Source: Dermatemys mawii (taxonomy: Eukaryota; Chordata; Testudines; Dermatemydidae). From it: a stretch of DNA of 64,000 nucleotides. Shown here one piece after another: positions 47,240-60,684 of this stretch. The notes beneath the pieces were generated by a model. The model did no database searches. It was given only the letters and a program-made list of their open reading frames with translations, and was not told the origin of the DNA. How positions within the stretch are numbered: position 1 is the stretch's first letter; every line of letters begins with the position of its first letter. A program made the translations under genes and the position numbers. The DNA lies in the NCBI GenBank assembly GCA_007922305.1, contig ML677326.1:54926785-54990784 (forward strand), given 5' to 3'.

Positions 47240-49135
47240 GCAGGATGACTAAAAGTCAGACATTGCAATGCTTAATTCCCCCTTGTGAATGTAGCCCCCT
47301 CCCCCTTTTTTTCCCACCCAGCTGGTTTGATTATTGACTTTTTAAAGGGGTAACTCCGAACTTCCTTTTTCCCCCCTATTTGGTATGAATGTACATTTGG
47401 CAGCTTGGAGGAAAGTAGAAAGAGGGTATGAAATTTAGGGGAAAAGAGAGAGATTACAGGAGATATCATCTTATGTAGCCCTTCCTCCAGGGCCTGAATA
47501 AAAAACAAAAACTATGGGACAACCTTATCTCACCCTCACCAAAGAAGTGAATGTCATTAGTGACTACGCAAACTAGAATGACTTACTTTTAATTGTATGT
47601 TGTTTGCATTGATTCCAGCCTCCTTTATAACTATATACTTTATGAAGAAAAATCCTTTAAAAAATTCCTTGCTGGATAACTAGATTACTGAAGGCAAGCA
47701 TTCTCTACTCCATTAAGACTCCAGGGGCCACGAATTATACAAAGAAAAATCAGGATAATGCTAGTGTAGCTATATATACACTGTTGCTAGACCCTAGATC
47801 CTGAAATTATAGCTCTTCCATGTAAAGGGTATTGGAGTGACTAAGCGTTACACTTAATAATGGAGACATATGCATGGAACCAGTTATAAAAATCAGTTAA
47901 CTGTGGGGCACATTTTCAATACCACCATCTGCAAGCTGTTCCAGTACATTGTCTCCTCCACGTTTAAGATGTCCATAACCATTTCTTTCAGCTTTAATTA
48001 CCTTCTCATGGGAGAGGGAGACAGTGAAGGAAAATGGGAGGATGGCAATAGTACAATCACTCTGCTAGTACAATTGATTCTGTGCACACTTCTTCAGGTT
48101 TTTGTAAGATATATTATTTTTGGATCAAGAGCATTTTCCAAAGAAGATAATATGGGAACAAATAAAAGATGGGAATCTGGAATCTCTGAGGACAGATTTC
48201 AGATTGTTTGGATGACCTTAACTGTGCATTTTCATGCTTTCAAATGCTGAGGGTTTTTTAAAGTTTAATTATTAGTCAGAATTGCTGGGTTCTAATGCTT
48301 GGGTTTTGTTTTTTTTTAACCATGACAATATTCTCATCAGGTTTATTTTGTTTTTTATCCTTAAATTACTGTAATGTAACTTCTTCTTAAAGATTTTGTC
48401 TGGGAATTTAACAATCTTAGTCTTCTTTGATTTCATTTAAAATACCTGCCATACTCAGATCTGTCACCTTATATTCACAAGGAGTAGAGGATTCTGCAAC
48501 ATTGCATTGTATGTTCTCACAATCCAAATCCCCTTCAGGGTTCTCTCATTTAATTCTCTTCAGATGCTGGGAAGCAGTCTTTGTTGCAACACCTCAGAGT
48601 TCAGTAAAAAGTTAAGTTACTTGGCCCGTCCCTTTAACAGAGATCAGCCAGCAGGGACCTAGAAACAGGCTTTTGTTCTTGTGGATAGTTTAATGTTACA
48701 GTTCAGTAAGCAAGGGTGTGTCTATTTGATGTATGCACAGAGCCTCTTGTATGTGTATTAACCTCAGCAATCTTACCACACGTCTCAGAAAAAAAATAGC
48801 ATTATCCCTAGAAAATGGAACTTAAGTTAGCATACTTTCAACGGTAAAGGTTAGCATACTTTCAAAGGCAAAGGTTCTTTCTTAAAGAAATATACTGTAC
48901 ATATATGCTTGAAATTATTATGGCTGTCCAGTACACAACCCCCTCGGGCGTCAGCAGCAATACCAGGTGTACCGCAACTTAGAGACAAGCACAGTAGGTG
49001 CTTTACCAGGGTGGCATTGTAGACACTAGCCTTGGTGCATCCCCATAACCACTGAGACACATGGTCAAGGGAAAGGGTGTTTTCCTACGGCTGTCAGGAA
49101 AAGCAAAAATTGTAGATATTCTAAGTACAGAAGCT
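47240..49135. other. Intergenic, no gene recognised
   Basis: AT-rich, with runs of T and C near 47290-47380. A 126-aa plus-strand frame (47870-48250) has no recognisable family and is probably chance. Confidence 0.45.
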
Positions 49136-49137
49136 AA

Positions 49138-49300
49138 GGGTATGTCTTCACTAGCAATGTTAAAGTGCTGCGGAGGCACCAGCGCTGGGAAAAAACCCAC
49201 CTCCAAAAGGGGAGTAGCTATCAGCTCTGAGACCGTGTGTTTTCTCATACCCCTGAATGAGAAAGTTTCAGCGCTGCAAAGTGGCAGTGTAGACAAGGCC
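49138..49300. mobile_element. Short Harbinger-type MITE
   Basis: 163 bp. Ends GGGTATGTCTTCACTA and, inverted, GGCCTTGTCTACACTG, flanked by an exact TAA duplication (49135-49137 and 49301-49303). Inside, GCGCTGGGAAAA and GTTTCAGCGCTGCAAAGT show further symmetry. Confidence 0.85.
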
Positions 49301-49319
49301 TAAGACAATTACAGTTCAA

Positions 49320-50480
49320 AGTGAGTAATAACAGTTATTGTTTGGGCTGCTGGCACAGTCCAAAGAAAGAGTCAGGGCTCTTCAGGCCTACTGCCTGGGG
49401 CGCCCTCTACAGTCCAGGCTCTATTTCAGCAAGTAGGTCCTTGCAGTGCTCCAGGCCAGGCTTAGTTAGTGTCTCTCATTGGACTCCCTATCCAGCTGCT
49501 GCTTCCCAGTAAGTCCCATAAAGACCTGCATCCAGCTGTATCATCTGATAGCCACAGCCTGCCCCACATGTGTCTATGTCCACGTCCTCAGACTTCTTCC
49601 AGCTTCTTGCTGCCACATGGCTCTGGCTTCCACTCCCCTCCCGAATGCAGCCAGCCACGTCCTGTTTCAGGACCTTTCTCCTTACCTGGCCAAGGGAAGT
49701 GCAGTTGGACTGGGGCTGATGGGATCTGTAGTTCTCTGCTTTGTTGATCATCACAATTCACAAAAGTGCCCAAGAATTTAACTTTTGTAATCATACACAA
49801 CCTTCACCATTACAAGGGTTGTCATCAGCATTCACATATTTAAAGGCTTTATAACTAAACAGAGGTTGAGTCTGGGAGGCAGATTCAATTTGGAAAAAAA
49901 TCTCTTTAAACAGAGTGTAACACTAGCTTGGTCTCATTTTTTCCCTCTACAATACACAACCCCAGCTTTTGTCTCTCTCCTCCATTCTTAAAGTCACCAC
50001 CATGTGTCCTGCAGAGAGACGTTACATCACCTCTTTGCCCAGGCAGGTGTGCCATTTTGTGGGCAGTAGTCCTTAGACGTTAGCAGGAGAAGTGGTTCTA
50101 CTAGCCAGGAGGAGAAGCGTGACACAAGAATTAAAAAGGAGATTCCTCCAACTCAGGAAACAACCTTCACCCATGAGCACAGCCTTTGGTCCTTACTAGG
50201 AAACCTAGCCAGCAAACCCAGCATAACCCACTTAACTAATGGGAACAATGCTTACAATCCAGGGGAGTCCATGAAGCACAGGACAGCAAAATCACAGAAC
50301 GTGGACAGTCCATCCTGAATGGCTTCATTTAAACTAACAAGAGAGTAGAAAAGTTGGAGAAAAAGTCTGATTAAATAACTCTATTGGAAACAGTCTAATA
50401 CTATAAAATCGCACCATCAGATCTTTCCCATAGAGACCTTCCCACGCTTCATTCAAGGATTAATTTCTAACACACACGAG
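49320..50480. other. Repeat-like region, class unresolved
   Basis: GC-richer than flanks with pyrimidine-rich blocks on the plus strand, reminiscent of a minus-strand LTR. No termini, target duplication or coding region could be fixed. Overlapping 80-100-aa frames on both strands are not recognisable. Confidence 0.35.
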
Positions 50481-51827
50481 GTGGTGGGCTCTTTGTAACA
50501 GGCAATGGATTCCACTGCTAGGATGGAAGGGAGGGGCACAGAGCAATGATAGGGTGCAGATACCTCTGCAATCATTAAGGCTGAGTGTGAGGAAGAGACT
50601 CTAGCACCTACTCTAACCCTGGTAGGCTACTTTAAAAAAGGTGAGCTCTTGTTGCTATGGCAATTGGAGCTAATGTCTGTACTCCAATCAGAAGGCCTGG
50701 GGCAAGGGTAGTGGTCCAGGAGTCCCTGTTGCAAGTTGGACTGCAATTATATGAACCCCTGAGCTCTACAGAGCTCACAGAAGTATGGTAAATTTCACCC
50801 TGGTTACATGACACCATACTCCCTCTATAAGTTTTGCTTATTGAGGTCATATAGAAATGTTACGTATAGCATTTTCTGTCATCTTTTAATTTCCAGGTTC
50901 AGAAACTCAAGTAGTAATTTTTTTCTTGCTTGTAATAGTACCCATGGCTTCCTTGTGAAATCTAATTCCTAGCACTCCCCTATGCCTCATCTATACATGG
51001 TTCTCTAGAAGCTCATGCTTTTACTCCACAAAGCTATTATTTACAGCTATTTTAGAATAAAGTTTCTGATCCTGAATAGATGGTGCTTTTCTGCACAACA
51101 GTATGCCCATTCAGCATCCCCACTTCTTCATAGTGCTTACATTTGATGCTAGACTATGAAATCTTTCTTTCTCTTACTTTAACTGATGCTAAAATTGTCA
51201 GTAACTGATGTGTCTTTGTGTTTGTGGGTTTCACAAACTCACATAGATCCTTGGTGCTTGAATCTTCAAAGAAGTGAAATGTCAGCAGTAGAGCAGATGT
51301 CTCCATTTGTCAAGCTTAAGTATTTTGTTTTTATTCTTTGGCACCTTGGGAACTTTCTCTGCATGCCTTTTTTTATGCACCAGAGGAACTGAGGGCCTCT
51401 CCCAGTTTGCCTGTAAAGTTACATATGTTTTAAATAAAAATCAATGCACCCTATTACATTGTTTATGTGCACTTGTATTTCCCTTGATACAGGAGCTCAA
51501 CCAAAAAATTTCTATTCGTTAGCAATAAAATCATATACTGTAGATGATTAGTTTTGTCTTCACCTTACAGTAACTGTATGTGGTAGAGAGAGAGAGAGAG
51601 TCTCCATTGCTCAGGCTCTGTTTCATGATCTTTCATGCCACATGTAGCCTTTTTGTCACACTTGGCGCAGCCTTCTACCCCTTTGTCCATACTGATGTTC
51701 TTCAGTAGCAATTATTGCGGATGAGCTTCTGCGTAAAGGTGGATTTTGTATCAGACTCTGCAGATATTCAGGCTAGGGTTCTTTCTGATCTCCCCTAAGT
51801 GGTGTTCAATAATAAAAACCTAGCTCA
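50481..51827. other. Intergenic, no gene recognised
   Basis: Contains a (GA)n microsatellite at about 51585-51600. No coding signature. Confidence 0.5.
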
Positions 51828-52133
51828 GGGATAGGCAACCTATGGCATGGGTGCTGAAGGCGGCACATGAGCTGATTTTCAGTGGCACTCACACTGCCTG
51901 GGTCCTGGCCACCGGTTTGGGGCGCTCTGCATTTTAATTTAATTTTCAATGAAGCTGCTTAAACATTTTAAAAACCTTATTTACTTCACATACAATAGCT
52001 TAGTTATATTTTGTAGACTTATAGAAAGAGACCTTCTAAAAATGTTAAAATGTATTTACTGGCAAGTGAAACCTTAAATTAGAGTGAATAAATGAAGACT
52101 CGGCACCCCACTTCTGAAAGTTACCAACGCTTG
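51828..52133. mobile_element. hAT-type MITE with exact 8-bp target duplication
   Basis: About 306 bp. The left end CAGGGATAGGCAACCT and the inverted right end CAAGCGTTGGTAACTT form a partial terminal repeat. The octamer ACCTAGCT flanks both sides (about 51820-51827 and 52134-52141). Non-coding, with an AT-rich interior. Confidence 0.88.
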
Positions 52134-52141
52134 ACCTAGCT

Positions 52142-53050
52142 CAAAGAATGTTGCATTCTGGTTCCTGAAAGTTTCACACTTAACTATGAAGGTTTTTAAT
52201 ATATCTTCACTGAAACTTACCCAAAGGATCTAACGCTGTCCCCAGCTATACAAATTTGGGGAAACGTATTCATGTGTTGAGTGGCCCCATTTAGGTAGTA
52301 ACAAAAAAAATTTTAGTTTCACAAGATTTTACATTCAGAGCATTTAGTTGTTAGCCTTCATTTAACTGCATCTTGACTAGTTGGACTAATGTTTCATTGC
52401 TTAAAAACTTCTTCTTGAGGTTTTGGTATTTGTGTCATGCATACAACAGATTGATAAGTATGTTTCTGTGGATTTTTACAGTAACAATAAATGGAAAACG
52501 GGAGTAGAAAGGAATCTAAAGGAATTAAAACAACATGTTAACAGTTGTAATGACTGTGCAATTAGAGTCTAAATTCCTGGCCCACATATGTTATTATTCA
52601 AAGGCCCCTGGAGTAAGGTAACTTTATTATTCAGCTGCCAACCTGAATCCCCTGATTACACTGATATGTAACTCCTGGAAATGTTCAATTGTCTTGTATT
52701 AGGGTATTTCTAGGGACTTTGCTAATGTAAGGTTGAACTTGTGTAGAAAGCTTGGAAGGTGGTTGTTATTTTTAATGAATTTGTGGCTCAGTTTACCTAT
52801 GTACTTTTATACGGGGACTCGAAAGGTTAGCTCCTGCTCAGAGTATTCCAACCAGGAAGAGAGGCAATGATCTAAAGCAGGGCCTGCTTACCTAAGCATG
52901 GAGAAGCTAAAAAATCAGGTAAGATTCATGTCTACAGCCTTAGTTACTTCAACCCATATCTGACTTTTGTATTTCTGTTGACACATCATACATTATTTTT
53001 GAAAAGCCTGAAGTATGTCACTGCATGCGTTTTCTGGTTACTAAGCTCCC
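52142..53050. other. Intergenic, no gene recognised
   Basis: AT-rich; nothing supported. Confidence 0.5.
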
Positions 53051-53057
53051 AAGTACT

Positions 53058-53137
53058 TAATCCTGTCATGAGTGCAGGGGACTGGCCTAGATGACCTCTT
53101 GAGGCCCCCTCCAGACCTACAGTTCTATCATTCTAAA
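53058..53137 (+). mobile_element. CR1 LINE 3' end, avian-like subfamily
   Basis: GGACTGGCCTAGATGACCTC, then TTGAGGCCCCCTCCAGACC and an end TTCTATCATTCTA resemble CR1 tails of the ATTCTATG-repeat type, distinct from the TATGTTCTT type at 1-1021. Confidence 0.75.
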
Positions 53138-53144
53138 GAAAGAA

Positions 53145-53345
53145 ATGCTGCGGGAAGCGGTGCAGGCTGAGGGATGTGCTGGCCGCAGTTTCCTGCAGCT
53201 CCCATTGGCCTGGAGCAGCAAACTGCAGCCAGTGGGAGCCATGACTGGCCAAACCTGCAGAAGCGACAAGTAAACCGGCCTGGCCTGGCCCAACAGGGGG
53301 CTTAACCTGGTGGGCTATGTCCCAGAGGTTGCTGATCCCCGCTTT
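53145..53345. mobile_element. hAT-like MITE fragment (right end)
   Basis: GC-rich segment with AGCTCCCATTGGCCTGGAGC and the inverted-type CAGCCAGTGGGAGCCATGAC, ending CAGAGGTTGCTGATCCCCG. The end pattern fits hAT non-autonomous elements; the left end is missing. Confidence 0.5.
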
Positions 53346-54070
53346 AAAGCCTACCTGTTGACAAGGTCCCGTTATTGGGTCTCTCTATATTGAACATAGA
53401 ACATATTGCAGCTAATGATGTTGTTCTGGAGACATTTTTTAAAAAACATTGATCTTGAAGAATTTAAACACAGATAAATTTGTTACAATAGAATTTCCAC
53501 TTAGCTTTTTTTAGCTGCTTGGATTGCAGGAGGATGGAGAACGTCACTCCCTCAGATACAGCTAGCATCTTCAGACCAGACCACGTTATTGTAAAGGATC
53601 ACCAAGCTCTGTTTTTCTTCCTTATCAATTGAATGTAATATCATGAAGACCCGTCCAAGAGCAGCAGCTATCTGAATTTCCTCCTCTCAGTGAACTACAC
53701 CACTCATTGGCCCCTCTGTGGCCCTTTCACAAATACAATGTAATGTTTCTTGACCTGCCAAACAGAGAAAGGAGAATGCAAATCAGCCTGCCTGTTGAAT
53801 TGTGGACCCTGTTGTCTTATGACAGGCTGCTTTGTCTTATTGCATAAGGGGCAAATAATACGCACCAAAACAATTCTATCAAATAACCTAAAACAGCCTC
53901 TGACAAGTCCAAACCAATATTAGGCATGAGATACCTGTTTGCTGTCCATAAATAATCTTAGTTAATTCAGTAAACATATTGTTTTATTATATACCAGAAG
54001 AGAAATCCAACAGTTTAACAATTCTTTACCACTTTCTCTGGTGAAAACAGCAGGCTGTAGTTTCTAAGGG
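53346..54070. other. Intergenic, no gene recognised
   Basis: AT-rich; nothing supported. Confidence 0.5.
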
Positions 54071-54074
54071 CAAA

Positions 54075-54357
54075 GTTTAAAGTCTACACTACAGTGCTAC
54101 ATTATTGCAGCTGCACTGATGCAACTGCTCTTCTGTAGGGTGTCTGGTGAAAACACACTGTGCCGATGGGAGAGCACTCTCCCGTTGGCATAATTTCTCC
54201 ATCTCAGCGAGAAGCAGAAGCTATGTTGGCAGGAGAGCATCTCTAGTCGACACAGTGCCTGTGTGGACAGCCAAAACTTGTGACGCTTGTGGGGAACTTT
54301 TTCACACCTGAGTGATGTAAGTTAGAGCGACTTAAGCAGTAGTGTAGACCTGCTCTA
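54075..54357. mobile_element. Harbinger-type MITE
   Basis: Left end AAAGTCTACACTACAGTG and inverted right end CAGGTCTACACTACTGC share the TCTACACTAC core of the other MITEs. The interior has GATGGGAGAGCACTCTCCCG, a local hairpin. The outermost bases and target duplication are not resolved. Confidence 0.75.
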
Positions 54358-54359
54358 AG

Positions 54360-56995
54360 TAACACATATCCCATGTACCTCAGCTTTTTTTGTCCAACCA
54401 GCTTTACTTACTGCCACGTTCCCTTGTGTAGTGTGTTATGGCTTCCTATTTCCCTTCCTCAGTAGGTCCCATCTTTATTGAATGGAGGCTTTCTGTTAGT
54501 GGGTGTTGAACTGATATCTGGTTTTCTTAAAAAACAAACAAACGTTTCAGTTGTGTGAGCAAGTGCTGTTCTCAGCCAGTTCTACAAACATAGTGCATAC
54601 ACTGCAAAGTTCAAGTTCCCTTGGTAGGCTTAGTGACTCCCCACTCCACCCATAAAAGTAATCTTTTACCCACTCCTAGGAGCCATGAATCTTTGAGGCA
54701 GTAACCTTTGCTGTCAGAGTTTGCCGAACTGCTGCTGCTTAACCTGAATCTTCTCATTCTCCTATCCAGCTCTCCAGACACCTTTCCTCCCCTCAGTCTC
54801 TGCTTGGTGTCCCCTTCAGGTTCCCTACTTTTGACCCTTTGACCTTCACTCTTGTTCTTGCTTTCTTTTTTGTTGTTTCCCATACTTATTTGAGTCCCAG
54901 GCCGAATGCCTTGCCCCCCGCTTATGCCATCCATTTCCTAGAACCCAACAGGAACTTTTCTCCCCTCAAATTGTGTTGATCAGATTATCATCAGTTCATT
55001 CCATTCAATTTTCATAAACTTTCAGGTTTTGAACCTCAGATTCTTTGAAAATTTGAGCTAGATGCCCGGGACATGGGCTTCCTGCTACATTTAAGTATTG
55101 TTCCTACTCTGTAGACATCTTTATAGTGTTTTCCTGCCCATATAATTCATAGCTTCCGTTTTGATTTCATTTATTGTATGACTTCAGATATTCCCTTTTG
55201 GGACAAAGTAAACTTGGTGTAGAGACAGTTGTTTATAAAATAGGACATGATATAACCTGTAGGGAGGGATTTTTTGTGTGTGTCATCAGTGATTGCACTG
55301 ATGTCTTATTCTTTGTGGATTTTGTTAGCCAGCAGCTTTACGCCACACAAATAACAAAGGTGAGAGACATTAGCCTCTTGTAACATGCTGTAAACTGAAA
55401 TCATATGAGCTTAAGTTATTAAGCTCTGATTTGACAGAATGGAAAATAAAGAATCTGTTTATTGCAAACCCTTATAGTCTGTGGTCTATAAAAGGCCATG
55501 CGCATTTACAGAATGGTATGCTTCAGCTGCTCAATAATGATTAGATATTTCACATATTTTGTATATGTCTCAACCATCAACAAATATTATGAAATCTAAT
55601 CACAGCTACACATTTGAAGCAACTTAAATGGTCAAAAATCTAATATGTGTCCTAAAATGTTGTTTGAGCGTATAACAAAAAGGTACACTAAAAATGTAGC
55701 TGAAAACTTTCAGTACTGCTTATGTATACAGCATAAACAAAGTTCTCAAACTGCTGGAATACTGTTCATATTAATTGCTGCTCTTTTAGTACAAGTAATT
55801 ATTGTTTGTGATTAATTGTAGTGGCTTGTTGCTTCACCATTTGAAATGCAAACTCTGTTTCCATATCAATAATGTTGTGTAACCTCACTCTGTTGCTTTA
55901 CTTTATAATTTTAATTAGGTAGTTTTCTAAGACCTGAAAAATACTCCTACTGTGCATCAGCTTATGCATTTTTTCATTGGTTATATGGTAGTCTCATTTC
56001 CATATGCATAAGTAGTACCACTGAGGAGTGACATACAAGAACCTAAAAGAAACCTATGAAGTTCACAGATCCCAAACAATGTGACAGAAAATCTAATTAT
56101 TTGACCGTGTATCTCCACTTTGATGGTGTCTCAGGTAACAAAGTGGATATTCTTAGCTTTAGCCAAGGCTAGACTTTGTTTTGTTCTGTTTTGCTTCATC
56201 CTCCATCCATTTTTGACAATCCTGTATTTCCCATGAGGGAATTATTACATCTTCAATCCTTTGAAATAGATCTTGGGGAGGAAAATCTTGATAAATGGTC
56301 TGATGAGTCACCAGTTCAGAAAGGAGAGGGTTTCTTACAGGGAGCAGAGACTCAGCAGCAGCATAAGGGCATGGGGGAAGAAGATAATCTGTTCCCCAAC
56401 CACATGTAGCCAATACTTTAGGGACACATGGCCCAAGGAACATCCCTATCCCTTCCCTGAGCACTATGCTGTTGACTGGAGCCCTCTGTAGAACTCATGT
56501 GAAGGTGTCTATATAAGGATAACTCATTTGTAGTAACAGCACAGGGAGGGAGCTAGCTGAACAACTTCTTTTGACTACCCTACCTGCAGAGAAAGGAATT
56601 TCAAGGCACATGGGTTTGGCATCTTTACAGCATAGGAGTCCTGACGACATCAACAGCTCTGTGTGCTGTATTGAGAGACAGACTTTGGAGTGGTAAGAGA
56701 TATAACTGAGAAGGGTTAGGTTATGGGCTGACCAGGGTGACACCTCCGACAGCCTTGGTTGCAATGACATTTGAGTACAGATGCCCTCTTGTACCTGACA
56801 CCTGCAAGAATCTACCCTTGCCCCCTGGCTGGTGGAAGTGGCCTGGGAGAAAACCTAAGGACGAGGTGGCTTTCTAGCCTCCCCGTGGAACCAGAATCTT
56901 AAGGGAGGGAGCATAAGCGTGGTGGTACGACCGTGTCAAAGTGTTGTTGAGATAGTGGGTGTGGTTTTTTTGTTTTTGTTTTGTTTTATTAAAGC
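54360..56995. other. Intergenic, no gene recognised
   Basis: AT-rich. The 54611-54934 minus frame (lysine/arginine/serine-rich) and the frames at 56159-56770 show no known family. Confidence 0.45.
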
Positions 56996-56999
56996 AATC

Positions 57000-57100
57000 T
57001 AGACTATAAACTCTTCAGGACAGAGGCTGCCTCAAACAGTGTTTTTGTGAGGTGCCCAGCACAATAGGGACCTGATTTGACTGGGGTTTCTGGCTTGTAC
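57000..57100 (+). repeat. SINE/LINE tail of the CCCAGCACAATAGGGACC type
   Basis: AGACTATAAACTCTTCAGGA, then GTGCCCAGCACAATAGGG and CTGTGATATGACTAG match the tail described at 10125-10255. Confidence 0.55.
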
Positions 57101-58340
57101 TGTGATATGACTAGTAATCACTACTTGGTAGGTAAAGAAGTGATTGGGGATAGCCTATACGGAAAGAATAAAGCAACCAAATGCAATATTGTAATTGAGC
57201 CTACCTGGTGGGGATGCTATGAGTATAATGGTGCACCAAACTCCTTCTGGTACTTGGTAATATGCTGAGTGTACAGGAAGCTCAGATGCAAACATGGAGG
57301 CACTTCAGATGTTAGGCACTTGGAGGCCCTACAGCCTGGTTGGTGCCCTCCCCACTACGCACTTACCTGCATTGCTAGAAGGAAACAATAGATCAGTTCC
57401 TGGAAGGCATAAAAAGAGAAAAGGATAACTCTACCCTATGATAGCTCCTCAGGTGTACTTCATAGAGTGCATTCCCTAGCCTAGTCCATCCCTTTGTTGA
57501 GGACAACTTTCTAGTGGGGTAGATTCCAGTACCAGGGTTCACCTGTACTTTCTTTGTGAGTTCCTCTGCATTGTCCTTCAGTTGTCTCTTCACAGTGGTT
57601 ACTACATGCTTGCAGGTGGCTTCCCTGTATCCTTCAGCTGCTACTGGCCCTCTGCCAGAATGAAATGCAAACCTCATCTCTTAGTCTTGCTGTTCTCTCA
57701 ATCTTCACATACTTACACACAAACTAATTTCTGCAGGGTGTGAAGGGAAAAAGAGAGAGATTGTTATTTCTATTTTTAATGCAAGAAATGTGCTTAGAGA
57801 TATCACAGTGATGGGAGCGATATAAGGGTTGAGCTAGGCAGCTACACAACTAAAACCAGCAGTTTCACCCCATCTCCAAACCAGAAAATAACTAACCAAA
57901 GACAAATAAACCTTGCTTCCCCTATGGGTACCATCACTTACTGTAGCCCTCACTCCCTAAGAGGCTAGGCATTGCTGTCTGCCTTGCAGGGTCATGGTAT
58001 TTCAGACCAAGGGGAGGAGTCCCTCTGAGAATACCCTGGTGCAGGATATAAAATATCCCTTTTATATGAAGGGGATTCCATTGTGAACTCCTCTGACTAA
58101 AGCTGTGGTATTAGCAAATGGGACAGAGAGGATGGTCCCTCAAGAGACTGAAGAGAGAGGACCTCTCAGCTGGGAGGCTCCAACACATTCGGGGAATTAT
58201 AATTCAAATATCAACCTGACAGTCAATGCAGAGCATGGAGCAGTGGTTCCCTATGTATCTAGTGACATATATTGACTACCAAGTGGACTGTTGCCTTCTT
58301 GACCAGCTCAGGTTCTAGATTTGTTTAATGCACACATTGA
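57101..58340. other. Intergenic, no gene recognised
   Basis: No coding or repeat signature that I can support. Confidence 0.45.
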
Positions 58341-58344
58341 CCAT

Positions 58345-58405
58345 GTAGACTCATAGACTTTAAGGTCCGAAGGGACCATCATAATCACATTGCAGGTTAT
58401 CTAGA
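58345..58405 (-). mobile_element. CR1 LINE 3'-end fragment
   Basis: GACTCATAGACTTTAAGGTC then CGAAGGGACCATCATAATCA is the reverse complement of a CR1 tail like that at 40088-40140. Confidence 0.7.
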
Positions 58406-58419
58406 TGGGAGATGCTGAT

Positions 58420-58885
58420 TGGCGTTTTTTGGTCAAAAAACAATGTTTTCAACTAAATCAAAACATTTTGAAAAATGTCTCCAATTTTGATGAATATTCC
58501 TGCAGGAAAAAATATTTTGAAATGAAATTTGTTTTGGAAAATTTTTGTTTCAGAAGTCCAAAGTTGCCTTTCAACTTTTTCTTCATTTTTATGTTGTTTT
58601 TACATCATTTCATAATCTACACTATTACAGACAAGTCATTAGAGGACAGAATAATGATTTTAAAAATAATAGAGTATTTCAACTAAAGAGCAGCTGCTAC
58701 TTAGTAATGATTGGTCTAGAAAAGGAGATAAAATGTTTAAAAGTGGCTCCAGTTCATGTCACAATAGAACCACTTAATACATTGACACAAAAGTTTTGGA
58801 ATTCTGAAATGAAATTTTTCTGGAATTGGAATGTTTTTTTTGGAACTGGAAATTTTGAAAATATTTGGTTTTGGGCTACACAGTG
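58420..58885. repeat. A/T-rich degenerate repeat with TTTTGGAAA-type words
   Basis: Repeated words such as TTTTGGTCAAAAAA, AACATTTTGAAAAATG, GAAATGAAATTT and TTTTTTGGAACTGGAAATTTTG in near-palindromic arrangement. The 93- and 129-aa frames here come from this composition. Confidence 0.5.
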
Positions 58886-59591
58886 TGGGATAAAAAGAAA
58901 ATTTGGAATTCCAAGGTTCAATCAGCTAACATAATGGATTACAATAATAGGGTTCTCATTATAAAGAAATGCTTGCAAACTCAGGAAACACAAATGCTCT
59001 CTGGCATACCATCTCTGTATAAAGTCCCATGTCTCCGAACACAGAAGGAACCAAGAACAAAAGGAGGAGTTTCTTAGATTACAACCCCAAACTTCTTTAG
59101 ACAACAGGCCCAAAAGCTCTCTTCCCTCCCTAGCTTTTTCCAGGGTCAAACTGTGCTCAGAGACTACTCCTAAGCTTTCTTGTATTTTTTTTCTCTCTGC
59201 TTCTCTCTCTGTGTTCTGTTTGCATCCTCAGTTTTTGTATGTTCTTTCACACCCCCACATACTCGTACCCAAAACAATATTCAGCCCAAAAGTGCTTAGG
59301 CAACTTCACTCATATCTTTTGTTGTAGGTGGGGTTGTGAAAAGCATCCCTGTATTCACACCCTACACACCCAAAGGTATCATTTGAAAATTAGTCACTGT
59401 CTGGTCAATAATACTATGGTGAAATGTATGTAGCAATACTATATATAAAGTTATGAAGTCCCCCGCTGTGATGTTGTTAGCACATGTTCAGCAACTTTTG
59501 CCTAGGCAGGGCTATCTTTTTTTTGTCAACAGATCCCTATTAAACACAGGAATGGGTGTTTACTTCAGTTTTCATATACATAGTAAATAGG

Positions 59592-60684
59592 TGTGACATT
59601 CCCCTGGTGTTATCTGGACTGGTGATCTACTAAGTCACTCCAATCCTCTACTCTGGGGGCCAGCCTTACCCTGCTCTGTTGTGAGAACCCCCCACTCCCG
59701 GGCTGTTCACGCACAGTCTCTAGCGTGTAAGCTGCTCCCAGCTATGCGAGTGAGCATTTTTGGCCAGCTGCAGCTTGGATTGTGCAAGCAGATGACACTA
59801 GCCAATATCTTTGGTCTCAGACACAACCCTAGGACACAATGTCTTGCAATGTCCAGTTATGGCCACTGGACGCTGTAAGCTTATATGAGTTCAACAATTT
59901 AACAAAGAAATTGGTATATACCAGGCTTGGAGTCACAAGGGGAGTGTCTGACATGCTTCAAACCAAGTGCATGGCTTAGGTAGAACAAACAAGCAATTTT
60001 ATTAACTACAAAAGATTATAGTACAAGTCAGATTTGCTCAAATAAAATAAAAGGAAAATGCATTCTAAGCTGATCTTAACACTTTCAGTGCCCTTACAAA
60101 CGTAAATGCTGCTCACCACAGGCAGGCTCGTTGCCCTTCAGCCAGGCTCTACCCTTTGATCAGCACTTCAGTTGTTTGGTGGCGGTGGCTGTAAATGGAG
60201 GTGGAGGAGAAAGAGCATGGAAAAGTCGCTCCCTTTTATCATGTTCTTTCTTCCCCCTTAGGTTTCCCCCTCCCCATTCAGAGTCAGGTGTGCATTACCT
60301 CATCATAGTCCCAAACTGACCAGGGTAAGGAGGGGTGACTCCCTCAAGAGTCCAACAGAGCCTTTGTCACTGCGTAAGCTAGTGTCCTTTGTTCCTGTGA
60401 GGCTGGGCTGGGTTTGTCCCATATATGCCCTGATGAGATGTGAACTGCCCCTCTGCTCCTAGAGAGTTTTGCCTAGACTTGTTTTAAGCCATGAGGACAC
60501 AGTTTCAGCCTCATAACTATATACATTAAATTACAACCTATACCATTACTATAACGACAATGCTCAGTGCATCATGAGCTTTCCGAAGACACCCAACATA
60601 AATGTTGTATTGCATATCACACAATGACATTATCAGGATGAACATGGAGGTGCAGGGCGTTCCCCTAAGGTACTGCATGTCACA
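59592..60684 (-). mobile_element. Solo LTR, family E, with exact 5-bp target duplication
   Basis: 1093 bp. The minus strand starts TGTGACATGCAGTACC and ends AATGTCACA; the plus strand starts TGTGACATTCCCC. ATAGG flanks both sides (59587-59591 and 60685-60689). No internal coding region is present, indicating recombination between two LTRs. A TTTATT run near 59999, reading AATAAA on the minus strand, may be its polyadenylation signal. Confidence 0.85.

Noticed and set aside
59239..59433. Cys/His-containing 64-aa frame resembling a zinc finger
   Set aside because: Spacing of Cys and His fits no known finger class; probably chance.
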